Assembly (NCBI GenBank): GCA_027307115.1
Contig: DAHUXN010000026.1
Coordinates: forward strand, 31,535 to 95,534
Source: Acidobacteriota bacterium
Lineage (GTDB): Bacteria; Acidobacteriota; Terriglobia; Acidiferrales; UBA7541
DNA length: 64,000 bases
Direction of reading: 5' to 3'
The position numbers were made by a program, and so were the translations under genes. Shown piece by piece: positions 17,457 through 25,879 of the stretch. Numbering within the stretch: position 1 is the first letter of the stretch; the number at the start of each line of letters is the position of its first letter. Under the pieces are notes generated by a model. That model was not told the DNA's origin. It did no database searches and saw only the letters and a list, made by a program, of their open reading frames with translations.

Positions 17457-19613
17457 GTGAATCGTAATTCGTGTTTAGGCGAAATACGCCGGGCAATCAT
17501 AGCGGGCGCTGTATTTTGTTTGGTGTTTACACTTTGCGCCGCTGCCCGTCCGGCATCGTCCGGGTTTACGCTCGAACAAGTAATGAGCTCTCCGTTTCCC
17601 GATGAGCTTGTCGCGGCGCGCAATGGCGAACGCATCGCCTGGGTCTTCAACATTCGCGGCGTTCGCAACGTGTTCGTCGCGGACGGCCCGGATTTCAAGG
17701 CGCGCCAGGTGACGCATTACACCGAGGACGATGGCCAGTCGATTGCCAGCCTGCGCCTGACGCCCGACGGCAAGACAGTGGTTTACGCGCGCGGCAGCGA
17801 AACGAATTCCGCCGGCGAAGTCGCCGATCCCACAAGCAGCGTGCAGAAGCCCGATCAACAAGTGTGGGCCGCCGATGTGGAGACGGGCCAGCCGCGCCTT
17901 CTTGGCGACATGAATTGCGCCCGCGAAGACTGCGAGGACATTGCGATTTCTCCCGATGGCCAAAATGCCGTCTGGCCCGCGCGCGACAAGATTTGGATCG
18001 CGCCAATCTCAGGCGCGACGCCTGTTAAGGAACTCTGTTACGTCCGCGGCGATAATCTTGACCCGCAGTGGTCTCCAGACGGCCGTGAAATTGCCTTCAC
18101 CAGCGTTCGCGACGACCACAGCTTTATCGCCATCTATGATTTTGGCCAAAGCGCGCTGCGATATCTCCATCCGAGCGTCGATCGCGATAGCTTGCCGAGA
18201 TGGTCGCCCGACGGCGCAAAAATCGCATACGTCAAAACGAACGGTCTTGAGCGCGGTCTGCCGCTGATTCCCCTGCGCCCGCAACCATGGTCCATCTGGG
18301 TCGGCGATGCAGCCACCGGTAAGGCGTCCCAAATCTGGCAAAGCGGCGACACGATGGACGACTCGATTCCGCGGCTGACCGAGTCAGATTCTTTTCACTT
18401 CGCCACAGGCAGTCGCATTGTTTTCGCGTCCGAGAAAGATGGTCGCAATCACCTTTATTCGATTTCCACGGATGGCGGTGAAGCGAAACTGCTCACGCCG
18501 GGCGATTTTGATGTGAAGGACGTGACGCTCAGCAATGACGGAAAAACGATTCTCGAATCGTCGAATCAGAACGACGTGGACCGGCGCCACATCTGGAAAG
18601 TCAGCGTTGACGGCGGCACGCCGCAGGCGCTGACGCAGGGCGAGACAATCGAATGGACTCCGGTCGAGACTGGCGACGCTAGATTTGTTCTCTGCCTCGG
18701 CTCGAGCGCCACTTCACCAGCGATGCCATACCGAAGTACGAAAAACGGCCGCGAAATGATTGCACAAGAAGAATTGCCCGCGGATTTTCCGTCGAGCCAG
18801 CTCGTCACGCCCAAACAGGTGATTTTCAAGAGCGAAGACGGTCTGGAGATCCACGGCCAGCTCTTTGTTCCGCGTGGTAGAACGGCGGCTGGCCCCGCGT
18901 TGGTCTACATGCACGGCGGCTCAATGCGCCAGATGATGCTCGGCTTTCATTACATGGACTACTACCATTACGCCTACTCCGAAAATCAGTATTTGGTCAG
19001 CCTGGGTTTCGTCGTGCTCTCCGTCAACTATCGCACCGGTATCATGTACGGACGCGCGTTCCGCGAACCGGCGAATGCCGGTTGGCGCGGCGCGTCCGAG
19101 TATAAAGACATCGTCGCCGGCGGGAAGTATTTGCAGAATCTTCCGATTGTTGATCGCGACAAAATCGGCTTATGGGGCGGCTCGTACGGTGGATTCCTGA
19201 CGGCGATGGGTCTGGCGCGAAACTCCGATATTTTCAAAGCGGGTGTCGACATGCACGGAGTGCACGATTGGTCGGTGTTTCTCTCGCGTTGGGAGCGACA
19301 GAGCGAGGGCGCGCCCGACTTGAAGGATGCCGTGAAGCTGGCATTCAACTCCTCGCCGGATGCTTCCGTGGCAACTTGGAAATCGCCCGTGCTGCTGATT
19401 CAGGGCGACGACGACCGCAACGTACCGTTCAGTCAAATGGTGGATTTAGTGCAGCGCCTGCGCGCGCAACATGTTCCGTTTGAGCAAATGGTTTTCCCCG
19501 ACGAAATCCACGGTTTCCTGATGTGGAAGACGTGGATTCGCGCCTATTCCGCCACCGCCGATTTCTTTGAGCGCGTGCTGGTGAAGGGAGAGACGATTCC
19601 GCCGAGCCACTGA
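17457..19613 (+). CDS. Exported S9-family prolyl oligopeptidase-like peptidase
   Basis: Serine peptidase of the DPP-IV/acylaminoacyl-peptidase group, probably periplasmic. A signal peptide (1-33) is followed by a WD40-like beta-propeller with TolB-type repeats (about 50-390; SPDGQNAVWP, QWSPDGREIAFTS, RWSPDGAKIAYV) and an alpha/beta hydrolase domain. Catalytic residues: S576 in GGSYGGF, Asp in IQGDDDRNVPF and His in PDEIHGF. I chose GTG 17457 because GGGGG lies 6 nt upstream and the signal peptide then starts normally; ATG 17424 is also possible. Length 718. Confidence 0.9.
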   Translation: MNRNSCLGEIRRAIIAGAVFCLVFTLCAAARPASSGFTLEQVMSSPFPDELVAARNGERIAWVFNIRGVRNVFVADGPDFKARQVTHYTEDDGQSIASLRLTPDGKTVVYARGSETNSAGEVADPTSSVQKPDQQVWAADVETGQPRLLGDMNCAREDCEDIAISPDGQNAVWPARDKIWIAPISGATPVKELCYVRGDNLDPQWSPDGREIAFTSVRDDHSFIAIYDFGQSALRYLHPSVDRDSLPRWSPDGAKIAYVKTNGLERGLPLIPLRPQPWSIWVGDAATGKASQIWQSGDTMDDSIPRLTESDSFHFATGSRIVFASEKDGRNHLYSISTDGGEAKLLTPGDFDVKDVTLSNDGKTILESSNQNDVDRRHIWKVSVDGGTPQALTQGETIEWTPVETGDARFVLCLGSSATSPAMPYRSTKNGREMIAQEELPADFPSSQLVTPKQVIFKSEDGLEIHGQLFVPRGRTAAGPALVYMHGGSMRQMMLGFHYMDYYHYAYSENQYLVSLGFVVLSVNYRTGIMYGRAFREPANAGWRGASEYKDIVAGGKYLQNLPIVDRDKIGLWGGSYGGFLTAMGLARNSDIFKAGVDMHGVHDWSVFLSRWERQSEGAPDLKDAVKLAFNSSPDASVATWKSPVLLIQGDDDRNVPFSQMVDLVQRLRAQHVPFEQMVFPDEIHGFLMWKTWIRAYSATADFFERVLVKGETIPPSH

Positions 19614-19638
19614 CGCACTCAGAGTGTTCGGGTTCGCC

Positions 19639-19748
19639 ATCGGCTATACGGGGGCGGCGAAGTGGCGTCGCATATGCTGGAAGAGGCTCTGAAGCTCCCC
19701 AACGCCTTCTTGCCGACCACGATTCACTTGGACACTGTGCTTTTCTAA
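19639..19748 (+). pseudogene. Possible remnant of a coding sequence
   Basis: One frame of this short spacer reads RHRLYGGGEVASHMLEEALK and then LPNAFLPTTIHLDTVLF before a TAA at 19746. It has no start or ribosome-binding site but looks protein-like (amphipathic helix, then a strand), recalling the extreme C-terminus of LacI-type regulators. It may be the decayed end of a gene or chance. Confidence 0.2.
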
Positions 19749-19757
19749 CGTTCGAGG

Positions 19758-21392
19758 TTACTGCCGTTCCTCGGCAGCTTGGCGCTCCGCTACGATTTTC
19801 TTCGCGTTGTCGTAGAGAGCCTTCGCTTGCGGGATCAAATCTTCGGCCTTCAGGACTTGCGCATCATCGTTCACCGCGACCTTGTAGCCCGCGGGAATGC
19901 CAAGAGCGTACGTGAACGCTTCTCGCTTGATGTGATCTTTAATCCAGTCCAGGTTGGCGCTGATCAATTCAGGCGTGTACTTGATGTGTTGCTTGTCCAG
20001 GAACCCGAGAAATTCCTTCATCACGGCGTCATCCACCGTGAAATCCTTGGTGATCGTCGGATGCGTGCCCATGAAGTAGCGTGTGAAATCGCCGACGCCG
20101 ATGGGTTGCGATGAAACGAAAAAGGGATCGGCTGGGAAAAACACGCCGCGCCCGTAAAGAAGTTGCTGAAAGGGGTCCAGTTTGGGAGCTGGGTCCGGCA
20201 CGTCTGGAGTGATCCCGCCGCCGCCGTAGACTTTCCGCCCGCTATCCGTCAGCTTGACTTCCGGCTCTTTGTTCGGCTGGCGATTATATTCATAATCGTA
20301 GAGTGATACGTCTTTGTAGTCGCGTTGAATCAGGCGTCCGCTGGGAGTGTAATACCGCGCCGTCGTCAGCAGCAGCATGGTGTTGTCGCTGAGCGGGAAT
20401 TGCGTTTGCACCAAGCCTTTGCCGAAGCTGCGTTCCCCGGCAACCAGCGCGCGGTCATGGTCCTGCAGCGCGCCCGCCACGATCTCCGAGGCCGATGCGC
20501 TCCCGCCGTTGACCAGCACGACCACCGGAATATCGTTGCCGTTGTTGCCGCGCAGCGCATAGTAGCGCCGCTCAGAGGAGCTGCGCCCCTTGTGCGAAAC
20601 AACCAACTGATCCTTGGATAAAAACATGTCAGACATCCCCACGGCCTGCATCAGCAATCCCCCCGGATTGCCGCGAAGATCCAGAATCAAACCGTCGAGG
20701 TGCGAGTAATCGAGTTTCCTTAGCGCTGCCTTGAGGTCGCTGTCCGTGGTCTCTGAGCTGAAGCCGGTCACGTGAACGTACCCCACTCCGGGTTTGAGCA
20801 ACGTCGCGAATTCAACGGAGGACTGCGGTATTTCGTCCCGCATCACGTTCACGACGATCGGTTTCGGCGATCCTTCGCGGCTCAGGGTAATCGTCACCAC
20901 CGTGCCCTTTGGCCCCTTCAGTATGTTCGCGACTTGAAGCGTTGTGAATCCAGTGCAGTCCTTACCGTCCACCTTCATGACAAAATCGCCGGGCTTGATT
21001 CCAGCTCTGTCGGCGGGCGATCCGGGAAACGGGGAAACGACTTCGATGTGGTTTCCGTTGGGCACGATGCGCATTCCCACGCCGTAGTAATTGCCGCGCT
21101 GTTCTTCCAGCATCAGCGCCCATTGCTGAGGATCAAAGAAATTCGAGTGCGGGTCAAGGACGTGAAGCATCCCCGGGATGGCGCCATCGTATACAATTTT
21201 GTCGGTGTCTATGGGTTCGGCGTAATTCTGTTGAACGATGGAGAGTACCCGGGCGAACGACTGCACGGACTCCTGTAGATCCGTGGCTCCCGCGGCCGTT
21301 GCCTTAAGGGACGGACCATAAAGTCCGCCTAAAATTGCTGCAATCGTCAGGATAATCGCTAAAAGAAAAGCCCCGCGTTTGTGCGATTCCAT
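19758..21392 (-). CDS. C-terminal processing peptidase (S41, CtpA family)
   Basis: Periplasmic, membrane-anchored serine protease that trims or degrades envelope proteins. An N-terminal TM/signal anchor (about 7-27) precedes a helical region, a PDZ domain (about 95-180; SPADRAGIKPGDFVMKVDG) and the S41 catalytic domain with LILDLRGNPGGLL, the nucleophile in NGGSASASEI and the general-base Lys in SFGKGLVQ. A C-terminal helical extension follows. The start is ATG 21392 with GAGGG just upstream; the frame remains open further 5' but would cover the divergent promoter. Length 544. Confidence 0.93.
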   Translation of the reverse strand: MESHKRGAFLLAIILTIAAILGGLYGPSLKATAAGATDLQESVQSFARVLSIVQQNYAEPIDTDKIVYDGAIPGMLHVLDPHSNFFDPQQWALMLEEQRGNYYGVGMRIVPNGNHIEVVSPFPGSPADRAGIKPGDFVMKVDGKDCTGFTTLQVANILKGPKGTVVTITLSREGSPKPIVVNVMRDEIPQSSVEFATLLKPGVGYVHVTGFSSETTDSDLKAALRKLDYSHLDGLILDLRGNPGGLLMQAVGMSDMFLSKDQLVVSHKGRSSSERRYYALRGNNGNDIPVVVLVNGGSASASEIVAGALQDHDRALVAGERSFGKGLVQTQFPLSDNTMLLLTTARYYTPSGRLIQRDYKDVSLYDYEYNRQPNKEPEVKLTDSGRKVYGGGGITPDVPDPAPKLDPFQQLLYGRGVFFPADPFFVSSQPIGVGDFTRYFMGTHPTITKDFTVDDAVMKEFLGFLDKQHIKYTPELISANLDWIKDHIKREAFTYALGIPAGYKVAVNDDAQVLKAEDLIPQAKALYDNAKKIVAERQAAEERQ

Positions 21393-21416
21393 GGATCCCT
21401 CAATGTGTCTCACGGC

Positions 21417-21425
21417 AGTATAGCA
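21417..21425 (-). promoter_or_regulatory. Extended -10 element of the S41 peptidase gene
   Basis: On the minus strand TGC-TATACT (hexamer 21422-21417), 24 nt before the ATG at 21392. Its -35 region overlaps the tat promoter on the other strand. Confidence 0.5.
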
Positions 21426-21441
21426 CACATTTTCAGGCGGT

Positions 21442-21470
21442 TTGACACGCCTGCCAGCCTCTTCTATGAT
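21442..21470 (+). promoter_or_regulatory. Near-consensus sigma-70 promoter of the tat genes
   Basis: TTGACA (21442-21447), exactly 17 bp, TATGAT (21465-21470): 11 of 12 consensus bases. It would start transcription about 25 nt before the tatB-like gene and is the strongest promoter seen in the window. Confidence 0.75.
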
Positions 21471-21500
21471 GCAAAAGAAGGCGATCGCGCACCCAAAAAA

Positions 21501-21956
21501 ATGCTGAGCATGCCCCATCTTGTGATTATTTTTTTAGTGGCCCTGCTCGTGTTCGGCCCCGAGAAATTGCCTGAACTGGCGCGCACCTTCGGAAAAGCGA
21601 TGGCCGAATTCAGGCGCGCGACGGGCGACTTGCGCGCGGGATTCGAAGAGCACATGCGCGAACTCGAGCGTGAGACGCGCATTTCGGAAGCGGCGAAACA
21701 GCAGGCTAATCCGCCGCCCAAGGAGCACGCGGCCGAGACAGCCACGCAAGCCGGCACGCTGCCGGAGCCCCCGGCAATCAACGAACGGCCAGGCGCTGCT
21801 CTGCCCGACTTCCCGCAGGCCGTCGCGCCCGCCCCCGAGCACGAAACCTCAAGCGTATCTCCATCGGCAGCGCCGGAATCCGGCAGCTCCAGCCACTCTT
21901 CAGATCCACCGACCCGCGAGACCGTCCCAGAAAAGGCGAGCGATGGTCACGCCTAG
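21501..21956 (+). CDS. tatB: Twin-arginine translocase subunit, TatA/TatB family (TatB-like)
   Basis: Membrane subunit of the Tat pathway for folded proteins. A short N-terminal TM helix (about 4-18) leads through the FGPEKLPELARTFGKAM hinge into an amphipathic helix (about 20-60), then a long Pro/Glu/Ser-rich tail. The FGP..LPE motif, RTFGKAMAEFRRATGDLR and the 151-residue length favour TatB. ATG 21501 is the probable start; a second ATG lies at 21510. It overlaps tatC by 14 nt. Confidence 0.85.
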   Translation: MLSMPHLVIIFLVALLVFGPEKLPELARTFGKAMAEFRRATGDLRAGFEEHMRELERETRISEAAKQQANPPPKEHAAETATQAGTLPEPPAINERPGAALPDFPQAVAPAPEHETSSVSPSAAPESGSSSHSSDPPTRETVPEKASDGHA

Positions 21957-22767
21957 CCAGCCCGCGCTGCCTCAGTCCAATCGTGGAGCAGAAGAAGACA
22001 CCAGCGACAAAATGTCGCTGATTGAACATCTGATCGAACTGCGCAAGCGCCTGCTTTATTCGGCAGTCGCCATCGCCATCGGCTTTGTCATCGGCTTTTC
22101 CGTCGCAAAATGGGTCATCAACTTCGTTGCCCAGCCGATGGTCCACGCGCTCCAGCAAGCGCATTATCCCGACAAACTGATTTTCACGGGTCCCGCCGAG
22201 TACGTGAATCTTCTAATCAAAGTTGGGTTCTATCTGGGCCTGGTGATCGCGTTGCCCGTGATCCTTCATCAAATCTGGCTTTTCGTCGCGCCGGGTCTCT
22301 ATAAACACGAACGCAAGGCCGTGCTTTCCTTCATTCTGTCTTCCGTTGTTCTGTTTCTCTGCGGAATTGCGTTCGCATATTTCATTTTGCTGCCGTTCGT
22401 CCTCAAGTTCCTCATCACTTTCCAGGGCCCGCAGGGCCCGTTCCAGCCGCTCATCAGCATCAGCGAGTATTTCGATTTGATTCTCATCGTGATGGTTGGG
22501 CTTGGCGCAATCTTCGAGCTTCCTGTGTTGATTTTCGTCCTTTCGGTTTTTGGCATTGTCACGCCACAATGGCTCTGGAAGAATCTGCGTTACGCCATCT
22601 TGATCATAACCATCGTGGCCGCGATTGTTACGCCCACGCCGGATGCAACCACGATGCTCGTGTTCATGGCGCCCATGCTCGGCCTCTATTTTGTCGGGAT
22701 TGCTGTGTCGTACATGGTGTTTCGTAAAAAACGCAAGCGTGAAATTGCCGAGCAAAGTGCACAATAA
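21943..22767 (+). CDS. tatC: Twin-arginine translocase subunit TatC
   Basis: Six-TM receptor that binds the twin-arginine signal. MSLIEHLIELRKRLLYS is the conserved cytoplasmic N-terminal motif with the signal-binding Glu; later motifs include FTGPAEYVNLLIKV, PVILHQIWLFVAPGL, FELPVLIFVLSVFGIVTP and TPDATTML. ATG 21943 overlaps the tatB-like gene; an open frame further upstream is antisense-like overlap. Length 274. A Tat substrate (DUF1501) is encoded at 56982. Confidence 0.95.
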   Translation: MVTPSQPALPQSNRGAEEDTSDKMSLIEHLIELRKRLLYSAVAIAIGFVIGFSVAKWVINFVAQPMVHALQQAHYPDKLIFTGPAEYVNLLIKVGFYLGLVIALPVILHQIWLFVAPGLYKHERKAVLSFILSSVVLFLCGIAFAYFILLPFVLKFLITFQGPQGPFQPLISISEYFDLILIVMVGLGAIFELPVLIFVLSVFGIVTPQWLWKNLRYAILIITIVAAIVTPTPDATTMLVFMAPMLGLYFVGIAVSYMVFRKKRKREIAEQSAQ

Positions 22768-22832
22768 AGTAACGGAATCGAAAAAAGAACGTTGAAAGCA
22801 ATGCAGAAGGCGGAGGCCAGAAAGGAGCACAA

Positions 22833-23819
22833 ATGTTAGGCGGCTTGCGAATTTCTTTGGGAATCGTGGCGGTGGCGTGCGCCATGGGATGCAGCGCTGG
22901 AGGAAATAAATCAAACGTAACATCAGGTAGCGTCGCAGCCGCTGGCCCGGTGATAGCTCCCCAGGACAAAGCCCCCGCGCCGCAACAAACCGGTGGTTTC
23001 GACGGCCAGCGCGCATATGATTACACAGCGAAGCTCGTTAGCTTCGGGCCGCGCCCGTCGGGCTCCGACGCCATTAAGAAGACGCAGGATTATATTTCCG
23101 GTGAGCTGCGCGCCGACGGTTGCCAAATCGACGAGGACAATTTTAATGCGCAAACCCCCATCGGCACTCTCGCCATGAAAAATATCGTCGCGAAGGTGCC
23201 CGGCACCGGCAAAAACGTCATTCTGCTGCTGACTCACTACGATACGGTGCGCACGACCCCAAATTTTGTCGGCGCGGAGGACGGCGGTTCCTCAACTGGC
23301 TTGATGCTCGAAGCGGCGCGCCTCCTGTGCGGCAAAAAGCAGCCCGTCGCGATTTGGATGGCGTTTCTCGACGGCGAAGAAGCCATGGTTGATTGGAACC
23401 AGAACAATGATCACACGTATGGCAGCCGCCAGATGGCCGCGAATCTTGAACTCACGGGTCAGCTGAAAAATATCAAAGCCGTAATTCTCGTCGACATGAT
23501 TGGTCAAAAAGGTCTGCACATTTCCAAGGACTCATACTCGACACCATGGCTCACCGACCTTGTGTGGTCGACCGCCGCAAAACTCGGCTATCAGAATGTG
23601 TTCGTCCCGCAAACCTCGAGCACCGAGGATGACCATCAGCCGTTCCTCGCCAAGGGATTGGCCGCCGTCGACCTGATCGACCTGAACGATTACATCAACG
23701 AAGGCTACTGGCACACTGCGCAGGATACGATGGACAAAATCAGCCCCAAGAGTCTGGCCATCGTCGGCCACGTGGTTTTGGCCAGTGTCGACGAGCTCGA
23801 AAAGAAATTCTCGCAGTGA
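22833..23819 (+). CDS. M28-family lipoprotein, glutaminyl-cyclase-like
   Basis: Zinc hydrolase of the M28 clan; the arrangement (LTHYDTVRTTPNFVGAEDGG, FLDGEEAM, YGSRQMA) is closest to glutaminyl-peptide cyclotransferases, which form N-terminal pyroglutamate. A lipobox (VACAMGC, Cys20) suggests membrane anchoring outside the cytoplasm. Metal ligands visible: His of LTHYDT, Asp of GAEDGG, Glu of DGEE and a late His in DDHQPF. Peptidase activity cannot be excluded. Length 328, 65 nt after tatC. Confidence 0.85.
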   Translation: MLGGLRISLGIVAVACAMGCSAGGNKSNVTSGSVAAAGPVIAPQDKAPAPQQTGGFDGQRAYDYTAKLVSFGPRPSGSDAIKKTQDYISGELRADGCQIDEDNFNAQTPIGTLAMKNIVAKVPGTGKNVILLLTHYDTVRTTPNFVGAEDGGSSTGLMLEAARLLCGKKQPVAIWMAFLDGEEAMVDWNQNNDHTYGSRQMAANLELTGQLKNIKAVILVDMIGQKGLHISKDSYSTPWLTDLVWSTAAKLGYQNVFVPQTSSTEDDHQPFLAKGLAAVDLIDLNDYINEGYWHTAQDTMDKISPKSLAIVGHVVLASVDELEKKFSQ

Positions 23820-23879
23820 CGCTGGACAGAAGGAACGCAGGTTTTACCGCGATTGTCGCGAATGCCGCCGAAGCATTGA

Positions 23880-23888
23880 TGCTATAAC
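23880..23888 (+). promoter_or_regulatory. Extended -10 element of aroB
   Basis: TGC-TATAAC ending 11 nt before the aroB ATG at 23900, with no Shine-Dalgarno sequence between. Suggests a very short leader. Confidence 0.4.
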
Positions 23889-23899
23889 TCCAATCTCCG

Positions 23900-25015
23900 A
23901 TGGGAACACTTCATGTACGTTCGGAGTCGTCGAGATACCCGGTGATTTGCGGCCGCGGTTCGCTCGCGCGCCTCGGCAATCTCGTCGATGACTTGAGCCA
24001 AGGCGGAGAAGTGTTTGTGCTTTCGTCGCCTCGCGTGTGGAAATTGTGGGGCCGCGCGGTGGAGCGGCAACTTGCGGACGTGCGTCGTGACCGGGTCATT
24101 TTATTCGACGATAGGGAAGCAGCGAAACGCCTCGCCACGATTGAGGGGATTTGCCGCAAGCTCGCGCACGCACACGCCGATCGCCAAGCCTTGCTCGTCG
24201 CTGTAGGAGGCGGCGTCGTCGGCGACGTTGCCGGCTTCGCGGCTTCGAGTTATCTGCGTGGCGTCCGGATTGTCCACGTGCCCACCACGGTTGTCGGGCA
24301 GGTCGACAGCGCGATCGGCGGAAAAACTGGCGTCGATTTGCCGGAAGGGAAGAACCTCATCGGCGCTTTTTACCCGCCTCAATTGGTGCTCGCCGACCCG
24401 TCAGTATTGCGCACGTTGCCGGCGCGCCAATTTCGTTCGGGCCTCTACGAAGTAATTAAATACGCCGTGATTGGCGACAAGGAACTTTTCGCATTTCTCG
24501 AACGCAAGTTCGATGCATTGTTGCGCATGGATATGCGCGCGCTCGAATGGGTGATTGAACGCTGCATTCGTGCGAAAGCGCGCATTGTGAGCCGCGACGA
24601 ACGCGAGGCCGGTCCCAGGCAAGTTCTGAATTTCGGCCACACCATCGGCCACGCTCTCGAATCGCTCACGGAATACAAAATATTTCTTCACGGTGAAGCT
24701 GTCGCGTGGGGAATGTTGGGGGCAACGCTGATCGCGGTGGGCATGAATCGGCTGGGCGAAACAGACGCGAGCCTAATCGCTTCCCTTATTGCGCGCTGCG
24801 GAAGCTTGCCGCCATTGCCTCGCATTTCGTCTATTGAACTGTCGCGCGCAATCGCTTCCGACAAGAAGTCACGTGCCGGCCGCGTTCGCTGGGTGCTGCC
24901 GAGGCGTATCGGCGACGCCAATATCGGCGTCGATGTCCCGAAAAAAGTTGTCGCGATGGCATGGCGCGAGCTGCCGTCGTTTTTCGCTCGCGCGTGCCGA
25001 AGTGGGCGCACGTGA
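23900..25015 (+). CDS. aroB: 3-dehydroquinate synthase
   Basis: Second step of the shikimate pathway: DAHP to 3-dehydroquinate, using NAD and a divalent metal. NAD-binding GGGVVGDVAGFAASSYLRG, substrate loop VPTTVVGQVDSAIGGKTGVD, and metal ligands in VIKYAVIGD (Glu just upstream) and FGHTIGHALE. Length 371 is normal. It overlaps the next gene by 4 nt (GTGA). Confidence 0.95.
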   Translation: MGTLHVRSESSRYPVICGRGSLARLGNLVDDLSQGGEVFVLSSPRVWKLWGRAVERQLADVRRDRVILFDDREAAKRLATIEGICRKLAHAHADRQALLVAVGGGVVGDVAGFAASSYLRGVRIVHVPTTVVGQVDSAIGGKTGVDLPEGKNLIGAFYPPQLVLADPSVLRTLPARQFRSGLYEVIKYAVIGDKELFAFLERKFDALLRMDMRALEWVIERCIRAKARIVSRDEREAGPRQVLNFGHTIGHALESLTEYKIFLHGEAVAWGMLGATLIAVGMNRLGETDASLIASLIARCGSLPPLPRISSIELSRAIASDKKSRAGRVRWVLPRRIGDANIGVDVPKKVVAMAWRELPSFFARACRSGRT

Positions 25016-25830
25016 GTCGCGCCGCCGATCCTGTCGACTCTCCGAATGGCGCGGTTTTGCCCGGAACGCGCCCTCAAGGTGCTCACGATGAGGGCGAAGC
25101 GCAGCGACGCGTTCGCGACATGTTCAGCAACATCGCGCCACGCTACGATTTCCTCAATCATTTCCTGTCTGGCTCGTTCGACAAGCTGTGGCGCAGACGC
25201 ACGGCAAAGAGGTTCACCCACATTTTGCATTCGCCGCACGCCCGAGTGCTGGATTTGTGTTGCGGCACGGGTGACCTACTGTTCGCCCTCGAGCACGAAG
25301 CAGGGAATTCCTGCAAAGAAGTTCAAGAAGCGCCGCGCCGCTTCTTTGGCGCCGATTTTGCACTCCCGATGTTGAATCTCGCCCAGTCCAAAAAAAAGGC
25401 CACAAATAAAAATTGTCGTACCGGCTTTCTGGCAGCTGATGCGCTTACCTTACCGTTCGCCGACGCGAGCTTCGATCTCGTCACCACTGCGTTCGGTTTT
25501 CGCAACCTGGTGAACTACGAACGCGGCTTGCGCGAGATGGCTCGCGTCCTGCGCTCCGGTGGGGAACTGGGCATTCTGGAATTTTGCACGCCATCAAACG
25601 GAGCTCTCGCGGCGCTCTACAATTTCTATTTCAACAGGATTCTGCCGAAAGTGGGAGGCGCAATTTCCGGAAGCGGGGAAGCGTATTCCTACCTTCCGCA
25701 GTCCGTGCAGAAATTCCCGCAGCCGAAAATCCTCGCGGAATGGCTCAAGACTGCCGGATTCGAGAATGTGCAGTACGAACGTTGGACCTGCGGCATCGTT
25801 GCGCTACATCGCGGAGCGAAAAGCAGTTGA
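25012..25830 (+). CDS. menG: Demethylmenaquinone/ubiquinone C-methyltransferase (UbiE/MenG family)
   Basis: SAM-dependent methyltransferase of late quinone synthesis; in this phylum menaquinone is the likely product. Motifs: FSNIAPRYDFLNHFLSGSFD, SAM-binding VLDLCCGTGDLLFAL, TTAFGFRNLVNYERGLREM and LRSGGELGILEF, then SGSGEAYSYLPQSVQKFP. The GTG at 25012 overlaps the aroB stop; an upstream in-frame ATG at 24961 would extend into aroB. About 25 N-terminal residues precede the conserved domain. Length 272. Confidence 0.92.
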   Translation: MSRAADPVDSPNGAVLPGTRPQGAHDEGEAQRRVRDMFSNIAPRYDFLNHFLSGSFDKLWRRRTAKRFTHILHSPHARVLDLCCGTGDLLFALEHEAGNSCKEVQEAPRRFFGADFALPMLNLAQSKKKATNKNCRTGFLAADALTLPFADASFDLVTTAFGFRNLVNYERGLREMARVLRSGGELGILEFCTPSNGALAALYNFYFNRILPKVGGAISGSGEAYSYLPQSVQKFPQPKILAEWLKTAGFENVQYERWTCGIVALHRGAKSS

Positions 25831-25879
25831 CCGTGAATCGTCGAAGGTCTTCTGACTCTTACCTCTCAACTTCCCCTCA

